Below are positions 1-7,482 of a DNA stretch of 54,321 nucleotides, in pieces. How positions within the stretch are numbered: the stretch's first letter is position 1; each line of letters opens with the position of its first letter. Source of the DNA: CAZWSE01 sp964636575 (GTDB lineage: Bacteria > Pseudomonadota > Alphaproteobacteria > Rhodobacterales > Rhodobacteraceae); contig CAZWSE010000005.1 in the NCBI GenBank assembly GCA_964636575.1, positions 1 to 54,321 on the forward strand, read 5' to 3'. A model generated the notes under the pieces. It was not told where the DNA came from. It did no database searches and saw nothing but the letters and a program-made list of their open reading frames with translations. A program made the translations under genes and the position numbers.

Positions 1-519
1 CAGGTTGTGCATGTCATCGACGGTCGGGTTCAGAATGTATTCGCCATCCTCAAAACCGACGCGGGCACAAGCGATTGGACCCATGAACGGTGCGCCTGAA
101 ATGGTCAGTGCTGCAGAGGCCGCGATCATGGCAACCATGTCCGGGTCGTTGACCAGATCATGGGACAGCACCGTACACATCACCAGAACTTCGTTTTTGA
201 AGCCGGGTACGAACAGCGGGCGCAATGGGCGGTCGATCAAACGGGCGGTCAGTGTTTCTTTTTCAGTTGGCCGTGCTTCGCGTTTGAAAAAGCCACCCGG
301 TACTTTACCGGCGGCGTAGTATTTTTCTTGGTAGTGAACGGTCAGCGGGAAGAAGTCCTGACCCGGCTTTTGCTTTTTCGCAAAAGTTACGTTGGCCATA
401 ACGGTGGTTTCGCCCAAAGTGGCGATGACCGAACCATCTGCCTGACGGGCAACTTTGCCCGTTTCCAGTGTCAGCGTTTCTTCGCCCCACTGCATTGATT
501 TCTTAACTTCGTTAAACAT
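1..519 (-). CDS. pnp: Polyribonucleotide nucleotidyltransferase (PNPase), N-terminal part
   Basis: The first 173 residues of PNPase, the phosphorolytic 3'-5' exoribonuclease of the RNA degradosome; the rest lies beyond the left edge (family length about 700). The product starts MFNEVKKSMQWGEETLTLET and continues with the first RNase PH domain, including VHYQEKYYAAGKVPGGFKR and RLIDRPLRPLF, which are diagnostic. The ATG at 519 follows an AAGGAAA ribosome binding site. In most bacteria pnp directly follows rpsO; here rpsO lies about 1.25 kb upstream on the same strand, with an HxlR regulator and a VOC gene between and a terminator behind rpsO, so pnp probably has its own promoter. A stable hairpin in the leader could serve the RNase III/PNPase autocontrol known in enterobacteria (inference). 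Confidence 0.97.
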   Translation of the reverse strand, partial: MFNEVKKSMQWGEETLTLETGKVARQADGSVIATLGETTVMANVTFAKKQKPGQDFFPLTVHYQEKYYAAGKVPGGFFKREARPTEKETLTARLIDRPLRPLFVPGFKNEVLVMCTVLSHDLVNDPDMVAMIAASAALTISGAPFMGPIACARVGFEDGEYILNPTVDDMHNL

Positions 520-557
520 GTATCGTTTCCTTTTGAGAGCACTCCCAAGCGTATCTC

Positions 558-597
558 GGGTCTCTCGTTTGACTGGCGGCCCCATTGCCGCCGACCC
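558..597 (-). promoter_or_regulatory. Candidate pnp leader hairpin
   Basis: On the minus strand GGGTCGGCGGC (597-587) pairs with GCCGCC (580-575) across a six-base loop, and the GGGTC part with GACCC (562-558) beyond a 12-base one-sided bulge. It lies about 40-80 bases before the pnp start. In E. coli a pnp leader stem is cut by RNase III and then attacked by PNPase; an equivalent role here is inferred from position and pairing only. Confidence 0.35.
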
Positions 598-710
598 TTT
601 CATCATTCCATGCGCTAGGGTCAAAGCGTCACGTCTCAGATGGGCCTGCGCGTAACAGAGTTTTGGGAATATGGGAAGGGGCGTTCGGTCTGCTGAATGT
701 CGTTCTGAAT

Positions 711-735
711 TTGAGTATTTTTGGAAAAATGAAGG
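711..735 (+). repeat. Intergenic repeat copy A (tail only)
   Basis: The 24 bases 711-734, beginning TTGAGTATTTTTGG and ending AAAAATGAAG, recur identically on the minus strand at 19946-19923 (copy B). Copy A sits just past the stop of the minus-strand HxlR gene at 743. There is no GC-rich hairpin in front of it, unlike copies C-F. Confidence 0.7.
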
Positions 736-742
736 TGGAGCA

Positions 743-1282
743 TTAGCCTGCTAACCTTTGCGCTATGGCGCTGATTTGAGCGCCTTCGTTTATCGCATGG
801 TAAAGCGGTCTTGGCGGGCGGCTGTGCGTGTCAATGCTGCGGGCGATCCAGTTGTGGGCTTCTATTGATTTGAGCGATTGAGACAGTGCGCGGTCCGTGA
901 TTGCGGGCAGGTGTGATTTGAGGTGACTGAAGTGCCGCGGACGGTTGCTGACAGCGAGGATTGGAAGTGTCCACGTTCGTCTGAGCAGTGTTTTGTCTGT
1001 TTGGTTGTTTTCAAGAGTGAGGACTTGGTGCGCAATTGCTGCGATCCTTTGGCCTTTTGCCGTGAGCCTGAATTCAGGTCTTAACGGATGCCCGTGGCCC
1101 GGGTTGCGTTCGAGAAGGTTGAGCGTGATCAGGTGTTTCAGGCTTTGTCCGAAGCTTGTCCGGCTGGCCCCTGTCGCCGCAAGAAGCGGTGCCTGTCGCC
1201 CCGCTGTTCCGCGGTGCAGCGCGGCGAGGATGTGCAGGCTCCAGCTGCGCGAGGTAAGATTGACAATGTCGCTAATGTCCAT
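743..1282 (-). CDS. Tandem HxlR-type winged-helix transcriptional regulator
   Basis: A 179-residue putative DNA-binding protein with two HxlR-like winged-helix units end to end. Unit 1 spans about residues 10-88 (SRSWSLHILAAL, then FGQSLKHLITLNLLER, then FRLTAKGQRI). Unit 2 spans about 98-178 (LLRRTWTLPILAV, then LSQSLKSIEAHNWIAR, then LYHAINEGAQISAIAQ). HxlR proteins normally have one unit and bind as dimers, so this may act as a built-in dimer. It is divergent from the VOC gene at 1324 with only 41 A/T-rich bases between, which suggests it controls that gene and itself. It lies inside the normally contiguous rpsO-pnp pair. Family assignment is by motif shape; the ligand is unknown. Confidence 0.8.
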   Translation of the reverse strand: MDISDIVNLTSRSWSLHILAALHRGTAGRQAPLLAATGASRTSFGQSLKHLITLNLLERNPGHGHPLRPEFRLTAKGQRIAAIAHQVLTLENNQTDKTLLRRTWTLPILAVSNRPRHFSHLKSHLPAITDRALSQSLKSIEAHNWIARSIDTHSRPPRPLYHAINEGAQISAIAQRLAG

Positions 1283-1323
1283 AAAGTATAGTTAATATAT
1301 TTTTGGTAGAAAAGGAAAGCGCA

Positions 1324-1689
1324 ATGTCAGTCGTGACTTTGGATAACAAGATTACAATTTCTGTCGTCGTCCGAGACAGGAAGGCCAGTGCTGAATGGTA
1401 TTCTAAAATGCTGGGCTTTGAGTTGCTGTATCACGCCGACGAGGCGGGGTGGACCGAGCTTTCTACGATGACCGAGGGTGTTACCCTTGGATTGGGCGAA
1501 CAGGCAGAACCAAGCCCCGGCAATTCAGTCCCCGTGTTTGGCGTGGCCGACGTGCATAAGGCCCGCCGCGATTTGGAAGCCGCCGGCGTCGGATTTGATG
1601 GTGAGACAATGACCATCGACGGGATGGTGAGCCTGTGTACTTTCTTTGACCCTGACAATAATGCGCTGATGTTGGCGCAGACGCTGTGA
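1324..1689 (+). CDS. VOC-superfamily (glyoxalase/bleomycin-resistance fold) protein
   Basis: A 121-residue single-module protein. It begins MSVVTLDNKITISVVVRDR and has the family signatures AEWYSKMLGFELLY and FFDPDNNALMLAQ. The fold supports glyoxalases, extradiol dioxygenases and drug-binding resistance proteins; the substrate cannot be told. The start at ATG 1324 is preferred because AAAGGAAAG lies 6-12 bases before it; an in-frame TTG at 1303 would place that Shine-Dalgarno inside the gene. The gene is divergent from the tandem HxlR regulator, a common pairing for small detoxification enzymes, so induction by that regulator's ligand is a reasonable inference. Confidence 0.88.
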   Translation: MSVVTLDNKITISVVVRDRKASAEWYSKMLGFELLYHADEAGWTELSTMTEGVTLGLGEQAEPSPGNSVPVFGVADVHKARRDLEAAGVGFDGETMTIDGMVSLCTFFDPDNNALMLAQTL

Positions 1690-1715
1690 TCCGGCGTTGA
1701 CGGACGGTCCAAACG

Positions 1716-1741
1716 AAAAACGCCCACCAAAGGGCGGGCGT
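1716..1741 (-). terminator. Intrinsic terminator after rpsO
   Basis: On the minus strand ACGCCCGCC pairs with GGTGGGCGT (nine pairs including one G-T) round a short loop and is followed by TTTTTCGTTT. It starts 29 bases past the rpsO stop. It should uncouple rpsO from the downstream HxlR and pnp genes. The plus-strand sequence after the stem lacks a T run, so it is not an obvious terminator for the VOC gene. Confidence 0.8.
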
Positions 1742-1769
1742 ATTCGAATACTTGCTGTTGTCGCTGTGT

Positions 1770-2039
1770 TTAGCGGCGAAGACCCAGGCGTTTGATCAGG
1801 TCTTGGTAGCGGGCTTCGTCTTTGGCGCGGGTGTAATCCAGCAGCTTGCGACGCAGGGCAACCATTTTCAGCAGGCCACGACGACCGTGGTTGTCTTTTT
1901 TGTGGGTCTTGAAGTGCTCGGTCAGGGTGGCGATCCGGCTGGACAGGATTGCGACCTGCACTTCGGGCGAACCTGTATCGCCTTCTTTGGTGCCGAATTC
2001 TTTCATGACGCGGGCTTTTTCTTCTGGCGTAATCGACAT
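1770..2039 (-). CDS. rpsO: 30S ribosomal protein S15
   Basis: An 89-residue protein, the usual S15 length, covering the whole family: MSITPEEKARVMKEFGTKEG, then TGSPEVQVAILSSRI, TEHFKTHKKDNHGRRGLL and the C-terminal LDYTRAKDEARYQDLIKRLG. S15 binds 16S rRNA helices 20-22 early in assembly of the small subunit. The ATG at 2039 follows AAAGGAGA. A promoter-like pair lies at 2159-2130 and a terminator at 1741-1716, so it looks like a single-gene transcript rather than part of an rpsO-pnp operon. S15 represses its own translation in several bacteria through unrelated leader structures; about 80 bases of leader are available here, but I did not recognise such an element. Confidence 0.98.
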   Translation of the reverse strand: MSITPEEKARVMKEFGTKEGDTGSPEVQVAILSSRIATLTEHFKTHKKDNHGRRGLLKMVALRRKLLDYTRAKDEARYQDLIKRLGLRR

Positions 2040-2129
2040 CGGGGTCTCCTTTAAGAGTTAGAGTGATGGCGCAGGCCGGGATGTCGTCCAGCGCAGGCCC
2101 ATGGAGTGACCGCGAGTGCGGACCCGCGG

Positions 2130-2159
2130 CGTATAGAGGGGAATCGGGGTGCTTGGCAA
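2130..2159 (-). promoter_or_regulatory. Sigma-70-type promoter candidate for rpsO
   Basis: On the minus strand TTGCCA (2159-2154) and TATACG (2135-2130) are 18 bases apart, in the short space between the chemoreceptor stop (2182) and rpsO. The inferred transcript start near 2123 would give a leader of about 84 bases. Confidence 0.5.
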
Positions 2160-2181
2160 TGGCGGAGTTTAACGCCCGAAT

Positions 2182-4383
2182 TTACGCGCTTTTTGGCAAC
2201 TCTATTTCAGTGTCAAAGGCGTTCGGTTCCTGTGATCCAAGCGAGAATTGGCTCGTAGATTGCGACAGCTCAGTAGAGCTGCGGATCATTTCTTCGCTGG
2301 CGTTTGAAACCTCATGCACCATTGTGTTGTTTTGTTGGGTGACTTGATCAAGCTGAACCATGGCGGAACTAACATCGCTGAGGCTTGTGGCCTGTTCTTT
2401 CGATGACGCGGATATGCCGCTGACCAAACCACTGATTTCACCGACCATTTCAACAATATCAGTCAAAGATGCGCCTGCATTAGTGACCAATGAGACCCCG
2501 TTTTCGACTTGTTTGGAGCTTGTCGAAATCAGCTCGCTGATTTCTTTGGCAGCTTCAGCGGATCTTTGAGCCAAAGCACGGACTTCGGATGCCACCACGG
2601 CAAAGCCCCGACCTGCTTCACCCGATCTTGCGGCCTCCACGCCTGCGTTCAACGCAAGCAGATTGGTCTGAAAGGCAATGTCATCAATAAGGCCGATGAT
2701 CTGGGTTACCTGATCAGAAGAAGCCTTGATTTCTCTCATCGCGGCGACCGCTTGGTCGACGACCTCGCCGCTTTCTTTCGCGCGTTCTTTGGTGTCGGTC
2801 ACTCGAACGTCGGTTTGCATGGATACTTCAGCCGTCGATGTGACGCTGGTGGACAAATCGCTCAAGGCAGACACGGTTTTCTTGAATGATGTGGCTTGTT
2901 GTTCAGTCCGGCGCGCCATGTCAGACACCGATCCGTTGACCTGTCCGGCTTGGCCGTCGATGTCATTGCTGTTTTGCACGACGGAGCCAACCAAACTGCG
3001 CAACTTGGAACAGCTTTTGTTGAAGTTGTCATAAAGCGCTGCATAGCGATCTGCCGGTGCGGCGGCAATTTGATGGCCCAGATTTCCATTTGAAAGCTGC
3101 TGTAGCCCTTCTGAAAGCGTTTCCATCACCACGCCTTGCATTTGTTGATCCAGAAGTCGTTCCTGATTGGATGCTTCAGCCTGTTGCAGCTTGTTGGTCA
3201 GATCGTGCAAACTGTGGATCAGGTCTTTGACCTCTGCCAGGTCGGACGACCGGTTGTCTATTGATGTTTCAAGCTTTCCTTCGGCGACAGCGACAAGATC
3301 TTTTGTGACCGCTTCCAGACGCGATGTGACCCGAGACCGGATAAACCAAATCGTTGCACCAACGAGGGCCACAACAAAGACGACGAGTGCGGTGTGAAGT
3401 ATCAGGCTGTTCCAAGCGGCATCGCTTCGGTCTTTCCAGTAGATGTTCAGCTCTAACCCGGCGTTTTTGGACAAGTCTGACATCTGCCGCAAGGCACCGT
3501 TTGAGAGTTCGAAAAACTGCTCAAAGCTGATCTGGTATGCGACGGAGGCGTTTTGTGCAGGCTGCCGCATAGAAGCGTTCAGCGTGTCGATTGTGGCCAG
3601 ATAGTCTTCAAAGTAGACTTGTTCGGCGATTGACGTGCGGCGCGTCAGGTCTGCGGGGGCGTCAAAGGTTTCAAGCTGGTTGGTCAACACACCCCACGCA
3701 CTGGCGGCACGTTTGGACGCAAGCTGAACCCGTGTTTGATCTGCGGATGGAATTGGAAGACCGTTCAAAGTAGCGATTGCATAATAGGTCCGCGCGCGTC
3801 CACCAAATTCACGGACTTCCCAAGCCCTGTCTTGAATAGCCGCGATCGAAGCCGAGTGGCTGGAAGACAAGCGATTGGATTTGCGCATCAGCTCTGACAG
3901 GTTTTTAAGCTTTGTGATGTTGGCTTTCAGATCATCTGGCAAGGTTTTGATACGGTCTGCTGGGCGTAGATCACTGGGCACAGATAGCATTTGGTCAACT
4001 TCACCACGCAAGTCATGGATTGTGTCCAAGGTAGACTGCGCCCGCGAGAGCAAGCTTGCTTGCGTCTTGAGCCCAGCGATGTCTTTGATCAACACCTGCG
4101 CATTTTCGAGCTTTTCTTCGGACAAGGTGCGCTGCTGCGCGATCAGTTCCACAAAGGCTGCGGGGGCTGGTTCGTTGAGCGCCAGTGCCACCTGCGTCAC
4201 GCTGCGTTCAAGCGACAGATCAACGGTTCCGTCAATCCAGGACGTGCGGGCTTCTGCCAGTTGAGCGAGGCTGTTTACTGTCCGGTAGTCCTGCGCGGAC
4301 TTAAAAAGGCTTTGTGAAAACGTAACAATCGAGATCATTCCAATTGTTACCAAAATTGCACTGACACAAACGGCGATCCGCAT
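2182..4383 (-). CDS. Methyl-accepting chemotaxis protein
   Basis: A 733-residue transmembrane chemoreceptor. Membrane segments at about residues 4-22 and 326-348 enclose a helical periplasmic region of about 300 residues with no sensor domain I recognise. A HAMP linker follows (about 349-405), then a second HAMP-like stretch (SEGLQQLSNGNLGHQI), then the cytoplasmic signalling domain. The hairpin tip is unmistakable at about 566-619: IDDIAFQTNLLALNAGVEAA and GRGFAVVASEVRALAQRSAE. It passes signals to CheA through CheW. There is no CheR-tethering pentapeptide at the C-terminus (ends ELPKSA). The start at 4383 follows AAGGGAAAATGAG; an in-frame ATG at 4443 would only prepend 20 residues to the membrane anchor. 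No chemotaxis genes lie nearby, so the stimulus is unknown. Confidence 0.95.
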   Translation of the reverse strand: MRIAVCVSAILVTIGMISIVTFSQSLFKSAQDYRTVNSLAQLAEARTSWIDGTVDLSLERSVTQVALALNEPAPAAFVELIAQQRTLSEEKLENAQVLIKDIAGLKTQASLLSRAQSTLDTIHDLRGEVDQMLSVPSDLRPADRIKTLPDDLKANITKLKNLSELMRKSNRLSSSHSASIAAIQDRAWEVREFGGRARTYYAIATLNGLPIPSADQTRVQLASKRAASAWGVLTNQLETFDAPADLTRRTSIAEQVYFEDYLATIDTLNASMRQPAQNASVAYQISFEQFFELSNGALRQMSDLSKNAGLELNIYWKDRSDAAWNSLILHTALVVFVVALVGATIWFIRSRVTSRLEAVTKDLVAVAEGKLETSIDNRSSDLAEVKDLIHSLHDLTNKLQQAEASNQERLLDQQMQGVVMETLSEGLQQLSNGNLGHQIAAAPADRYAALYDNFNKSCSKLRSLVGSVVQNSNDIDGQAGQVNGSVSDMARRTEQQATSFKKTVSALSDLSTSVTSTAEVSMQTDVRVTDTKERAKESGEVVDQAVAAMREIKASSDQVTQIIGLIDDIAFQTNLLALNAGVEAARSGEAGRGFAVVASEVRALAQRSAEAAKEISELISTSSKQVENGVSLVTNAGASLTDIVEMVGEISGLVSGISASSKEQATSLSDVSSAMVQLDQVTQQNNTMVHEVSNASEEMIRSSTELSQSTSQFSLGSQEPNAFDTEIELPKSA

Positions 4384-4467
4384 CTCATTTTCCCTTGTTC
4401 CGTATCCTTGGAGCAGGGGCATAAGAGCGAAAACTGAAAGCAAGGATAATTGCCTGCGAATTAGTCG

Positions 4468-4737
4468 CTATTGCGGTGTTTCAGTGATCTGATCTGCGAT
4501 TTGTTTGACCCATTCCCCGATGATCGGCACGAATTCAAACTGAGACAGCCAATAGGCCACAATCGACACCAATGCGGTTGCCCCGACCACCGTTCCAAGT
4601 CCTAAGGCCAACCCCCGCAGGAACTGGAATCCGATCATCCGAAAGAATGAGTTATGCACCCGTACGAACCTGTGTTGGTTCAGGATCTCGACCTCTTTTG
4701 TTAGTCGTTCAATGGCTGAAAGTTCGTCTTCGGTCAT
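4468..4737 (-). CDS. DUF5665-type small membrane protein
   Basis: An 89-residue protein: a charged N-terminal helix (MTEDELSAIERLTKEVEILN), the conserved HRFVRVHNSFFRMIGFQFLRG patch, one strong membrane segment (about residues 46-64, LGLGTVVGATALVSIVAYWL) and an amphipathic tail. This pattern fits the DUF5665 family; no function is known to me. Its start overlaps the stop of the DUF1643 gene by four bases (ATGA, 4734-4737), so the two are probably translationally coupled. It ends 84 bases before the chemoreceptor start. Confidence 0.82.
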   Translation of the reverse strand: MTEDELSAIERLTKEVEILNQHRFVRVHNSFFRMIGFQFLRGLALGLGTVVGATALVSIVAYWLSQFEFVPIIGEWVKQIADQITETPQ

Positions 4738-5246
4738 GTATCCGTCCAGACTTCGGGTTGTTGCGCATATGCAATGTACAGTGGATGTTTGGGATGCCCC
4801 GCTTTGGATAGCCCAAGGTGATAGAGGGGTTTTTCCGTCCCGCGCAGAAGCGTTGCCACGGCCGCCCCCCGTCCGAGATGTTCTCCGTGGGTGCCCCAGC
4901 CTGCGATGACTTGATCAGCCCAAGCCGCCCCTTCCAGAATGGCGCTGTCGTTGGCGGGTCCGACCGGTTCCGCTGCCGCCCGCATTTTGCGCGGGTCCGT
5001 ATCGCGCCATGCGAAGATATTGGTCACTTGGAAGGCCCCGAACCCGAGCGTTCTGGCCCGCCTTTCGCACCGTTCTACTGTCGGATCGTTTTGGACTTCG
5101 GTCGCTGTAGAGGGATTGAGCATCACAAAGAGCGCCTTGCGCCCGCCGGCATCCCATACCCGTGTCAGGCTGTATCTGTACCGTTCGCAATCTGAATAAA
5201 TTGCCGTGGACGGGGCATCGCCTTTGGTATGGGTGCGCGTGATCAT
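4734..5246 (-). CDS. DUF1643 domain protein
   Basis: A 170-residue soluble protein with the DUF1643 hallmarks: YRYSLTRVWD, then ALFVMLNPSTATEVQNDPTV, then ERRARTLGFGAFQVTNIFAW, then VIAGWGTHG. The family is widespread in proteobacteria and phages, with no settled function. The start at 5246 (MITRTHTKGDAP) is chosen because a longer frame beginning at 5369 would overlap the truB C-terminus by about 90 bases and adds residues unlike the family. It lies 32 bases after truB on the same strand and overlaps the DUF5665 start, so it is probably the second gene of a truB-DUF1643-DUF5665 transcript. Confidence 0.87.
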   Translation of the reverse strand: MITRTHTKGDAPSTAIYSDCERYRYSLTRVWDAGGRKALFVMLNPSTATEVQNDPTVERCERRARTLGFGAFQVTNIFAWRDTDPRKMRAAAEPVGPANDSAILEGAAWADQVIAGWGTHGEHLGRGAAVATLLRGTEKPLYHLGLSKAGHPKHPLYIAYAQQPEVWTDT

Positions 5247-5278
5247 GGCCTGCTTTGTGCCAGTACCATCCACGGGCT

Positions 5279-6190
5279 TCAATGGCTTTGGTTGAAGACC
5301 CTGTTGGGGTGCAATTCGCCTGCTTTGTAGACGCCCACGGCCACGGCCTTTCCTTCGAACGAGGCCCAAGCCGTGTCGCCGTATTCAGCTGCGGCCGCCA
5401 GAACCAGCCCCGGGTTCCCATTGCGAAGCCGCGCTGCTCCTTCCGCGGTGCATTTGAGTTCGGGCAGGTCTTCTAGCGCGATTTCAAGCGGCAACAGGTG
5501 TTGATCCAGTTCTGGTGTGCGCGCCTGTTCTTCGACCTTTTCTAGGCTGATCCCGTTTTCAACATCGAACGGGCCGGACCAAATCCGCCGCAGCTCGCGC
5601 ACATGACCGAAACAGCCCAAAGCTGCCCCCAGATCCCGCGCGATGGAGCGCACATAGCCGCCCTTGCCGCATGTCATTTCAAGTGTCGCGTGATCCGCAT
5701 CGGGGCGGTCTGTCAGCACCAGTTCTTCGACGAACAGATCGCGGGCAGCGATCTCCATTTCTTCGCCGTCCCTTGCCCGTTTGTAGGCCCGTTCGCCGTC
5801 GATTTTGACGGCTGAAAACTGCGGAGGGATCTGTTGGATGTCGCCTACGAATTGCCCCAAGGCCGCTTTGATGTCTTCATCGCTTGGCCGCGCGTCAGAG
5901 CTGTTGATGACTTCGCCTTCGGCGTCGTCTGTGTTGGTCGCTTGGCCTAACCGCACCGTAAAGGCATAGGCTTTGAGTGCATCCGTGATGTAAGGAACCG
6001 TTTTGGTGGCCTCGCCCAAGGCCACGGCCAGAACGCCTGTTGCATCGGGGTCAAGCGTGCCTGCGTGGCCTGCTTTGTTGGCGTTCAGCGCCCAGCGCAC
6101 TTTGTTCACGACTGCTGTTGACGTCAGCCCTGCCGGTTTGTCGACAACCAGCCATCCTGAAATGTCGCGGCCTTTGCGTTTGCGTCCCAT
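5279..6190 (-). CDS. truB: tRNA pseudouridine(55) synthase
   Basis: A 303-residue enzyme that converts U55 of the tRNA T-loop to pseudouridine. The start GWLVVDKPAGLTSTAVVNKV and the catalytic motif HAGTLDPDATGVLAVALGEA (the Asp of GTLDP is the nucleophile) are clear; GGYVRSIARDLGAALG is the later RNA-binding motif. The C-terminal part (about 245-303) is a short PUA-like region. In many bacteria truB sits between rbfA and rpsO. Here a 732-base secreted-protein gene separates it from rbfA and three genes separate it from rpsO. Confidence 0.97.
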   Translation of the reverse strand: MGRKRKGRDISGWLVVDKPAGLTSTAVVNKVRWALNANKAGHAGTLDPDATGVLAVALGEATKTVPYITDALKAYAFTVRLGQATNTDDAEGEVINSSDARPSDEDIKAALGQFVGDIQQIPPQFSAVKIDGERAYKRARDGEEMEIAARDLFVEELVLTDRPDADHATLEMTCGKGGYVRSIARDLGAALGCFGHVRELRRIWSGPFDVENGISLEKVEEQARTPELDQHLLPLEIALEDLPELKCTAEGAARLRNGNPGLVLAAAAEYGDTAWASFEGKAVAVGVYKAGELHPNRVFNQSH

Positions 6191-6255
6191 CGTGCGTCGT
6201 CCTTGTTTTCAGCAGATCGCGAGGTAGCGCGGGCTATGGGGGGCGGTCAATGGGC

Positions 6256-6987
6256 TTATTTGGTCTCAATCGTGCCGATGATCGGCCCAAGCGGGAAGCC
6301 CGTGTCGTTGCGGCCCAGTTCGGGTGCGTAGAGCCTTGAGATATTCCCATCAAAATAGAGCGCGTTGGGCAGGCCTAGCGTCGTTTGGAACAGCTTTCCG
6401 AATTCATGGAATGTCACCGGCTGGTTCGAGATCGCGAAGACTGCTTTTGTCCCGTCTGCCGATGTGCCGACCCCGTTGCGGATGTAGCGTGACGTGCTGT
6501 CTGGTAGGAACCGATGATGCAGCGCACCATCGATGACCAGCATTGGTCCTGATTGGGTTGCGTGGATGCAGGCTGGCGGGTTGGCTTGATAGGTAAGCGT
6601 TTCAATCACGTCTGCCCGCCCGTCGCGTATGCAAAAGACCCCGTTAGGCAAAAGCCCGAAGTTTCCGGGGCCTGCGTTGGTGACAATACTTTTCGATTGC
6701 ACGCCGTTTTCGATGTAAAGCCCCACTGGGCCTCTGTCTGCGTGGTACATACCTGCGTTCATCGCGAACCCGAGCTGTTTGCCCTGTGTTCGCAAGCTGT
6801 CGTTGACGGTTGAGAACTGTCCGAGCAACTGGCCTTCTGCATTGGAATGAAAGAGGCCGAGCGTTTGGCGGGTCAGGTCTGTTTCGCAGATCGTGTAGCT
6901 GAGATTTTCAACCGTGATGTCAGAACAGCTTGCCTGCGCCAAAGCCGGAAGGACCGCTCCCACTACAGCCGCCAGCGCAAAGCGCAT
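6256..6987 (-). CDS. Secreted phosphodiester glycosidase-fold (NAGPA/DUF2233) protein
   Basis: A 243-residue exported protein. Residues 1-19 (MRFALAAVVGAVLPALAQA) are a Sec signal with an AQA cleavage site. The mature part has the NAGPA/DUF2233 signatures: GFAMNAGMYHADRGPVGLYI, then GNFGLLPNGVFCI, then ATQSGPMLVIDG and FDGNISRLYAPELG. The eukaryotic relative uncovers mannose-6-phosphate by cleaving a GlcNAc phosphodiester; bacterial relatives are thought to act on envelope sugar phosphodiesters, but the substrate here is unknown. The start codon shares one base with the rbfA stop (TAATG), so it is translationally coupled to rbfA, an unusual partner. Confidence 0.88.
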   Translation of the reverse strand: MRFALAAVVGAVLPALAQASCSDITVENLSYTICETDLTRQTLGLFHSNAEGQLLGQFSTVNDSLRTQGKQLGFAMNAGMYHADRGPVGLYIENGVQSKSIVTNAGPGNFGLLPNGVFCIRDGRADVIETLTYQANPPACIHATQSGPMLVIDGALHHRFLPDSTSRYIRNGVGTSADGTKAVFAISNQPVTFHEFGKLFQTTLGLPNALYFDGNISRLYAPELGRNDTGFPLGPIIGTIETK

Positions 6988-7397
6988 TAGCTGTCGTCGC
7001 TTTCTGCGTGGACATCCCTTTGCACTGCATCCTGACCCATCATGCGACGTGTGTCGTCCATTTGATCAAAGGTTTCGTCCAGCCGGAACCGCAGGTCGGG
7101 CGTGAACTTCAGTTCAAGCTTTTTGCCAACCGCGCGGCGCAGTTCGCTTTTGTTGCGGGCGAGCAATTCAATGACTGTGTCTTGGCCTTTGCCGCCTAAA
7201 GGCAGCACATAGGCGGTTGCGATCTTCAGGTCGGGTGATGTGCGGACTTCGCCGACGGTAATGCTCATCCGGTTCAGATCGGGATCATGGATGTCGCCAC
7301 GCGCCAGCACTTCGGACAATGTCCGGCGGATCAGCTCGCCGACCCGCAGCTGCCGTTGTGAGGGGCCAGCGCCTTCATGAAACTTGTTCTTTCCCAT
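6987..7397 (-). CDS. rbfA: 30S ribosome-binding factor A
   Basis: A 136-residue single KH-like domain protein that helps the late maturation of the 16S rRNA 5' end. Recognised from GPSQRQLRVGELIRRTLSEV, DPDLNRMSITVGEVRTSPDL, ATAYVLPLGG, and ELKFTPDLRFRLDETF. The start at 7397 (MGKNKFHEGAGPS) is preferred by family N-termini; an ATG three codons upstream (7406) is also possible. It is divergent from dapB, about 85 bases away. Its stop overlaps the downstream secreted-protein start by one base. In many bacteria rbfA is followed directly by truB; here one gene intervenes. Confidence 0.95.
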   Translation of the reverse strand: MGKNKFHEGAGPSQRQLRVGELIRRTLSEVLARGDIHDPDLNRMSITVGEVRTSPDLKIATAYVLPLGGKGQDTVIELLARNKSELRRAVGKKLELKFTPDLRFRLDETFDQMDDTRRMMGQDAVQRDVHAESDDS

Positions 7398-7482
7398 GCG
7401 CCCCATCTAATCGCTTGGCGAGGCTTTGCCAAGACGCTGCAACTTGGCTAAGACGGGCAAGGGCGTAAGGGAGTTTTCAGCC

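Noticed and set aside
1303..1323. TTG start for the VOC protein
   Set aside because: It would place the AAAGGAAAG ribosome site inside the coding region; ATG 1324 fits better.
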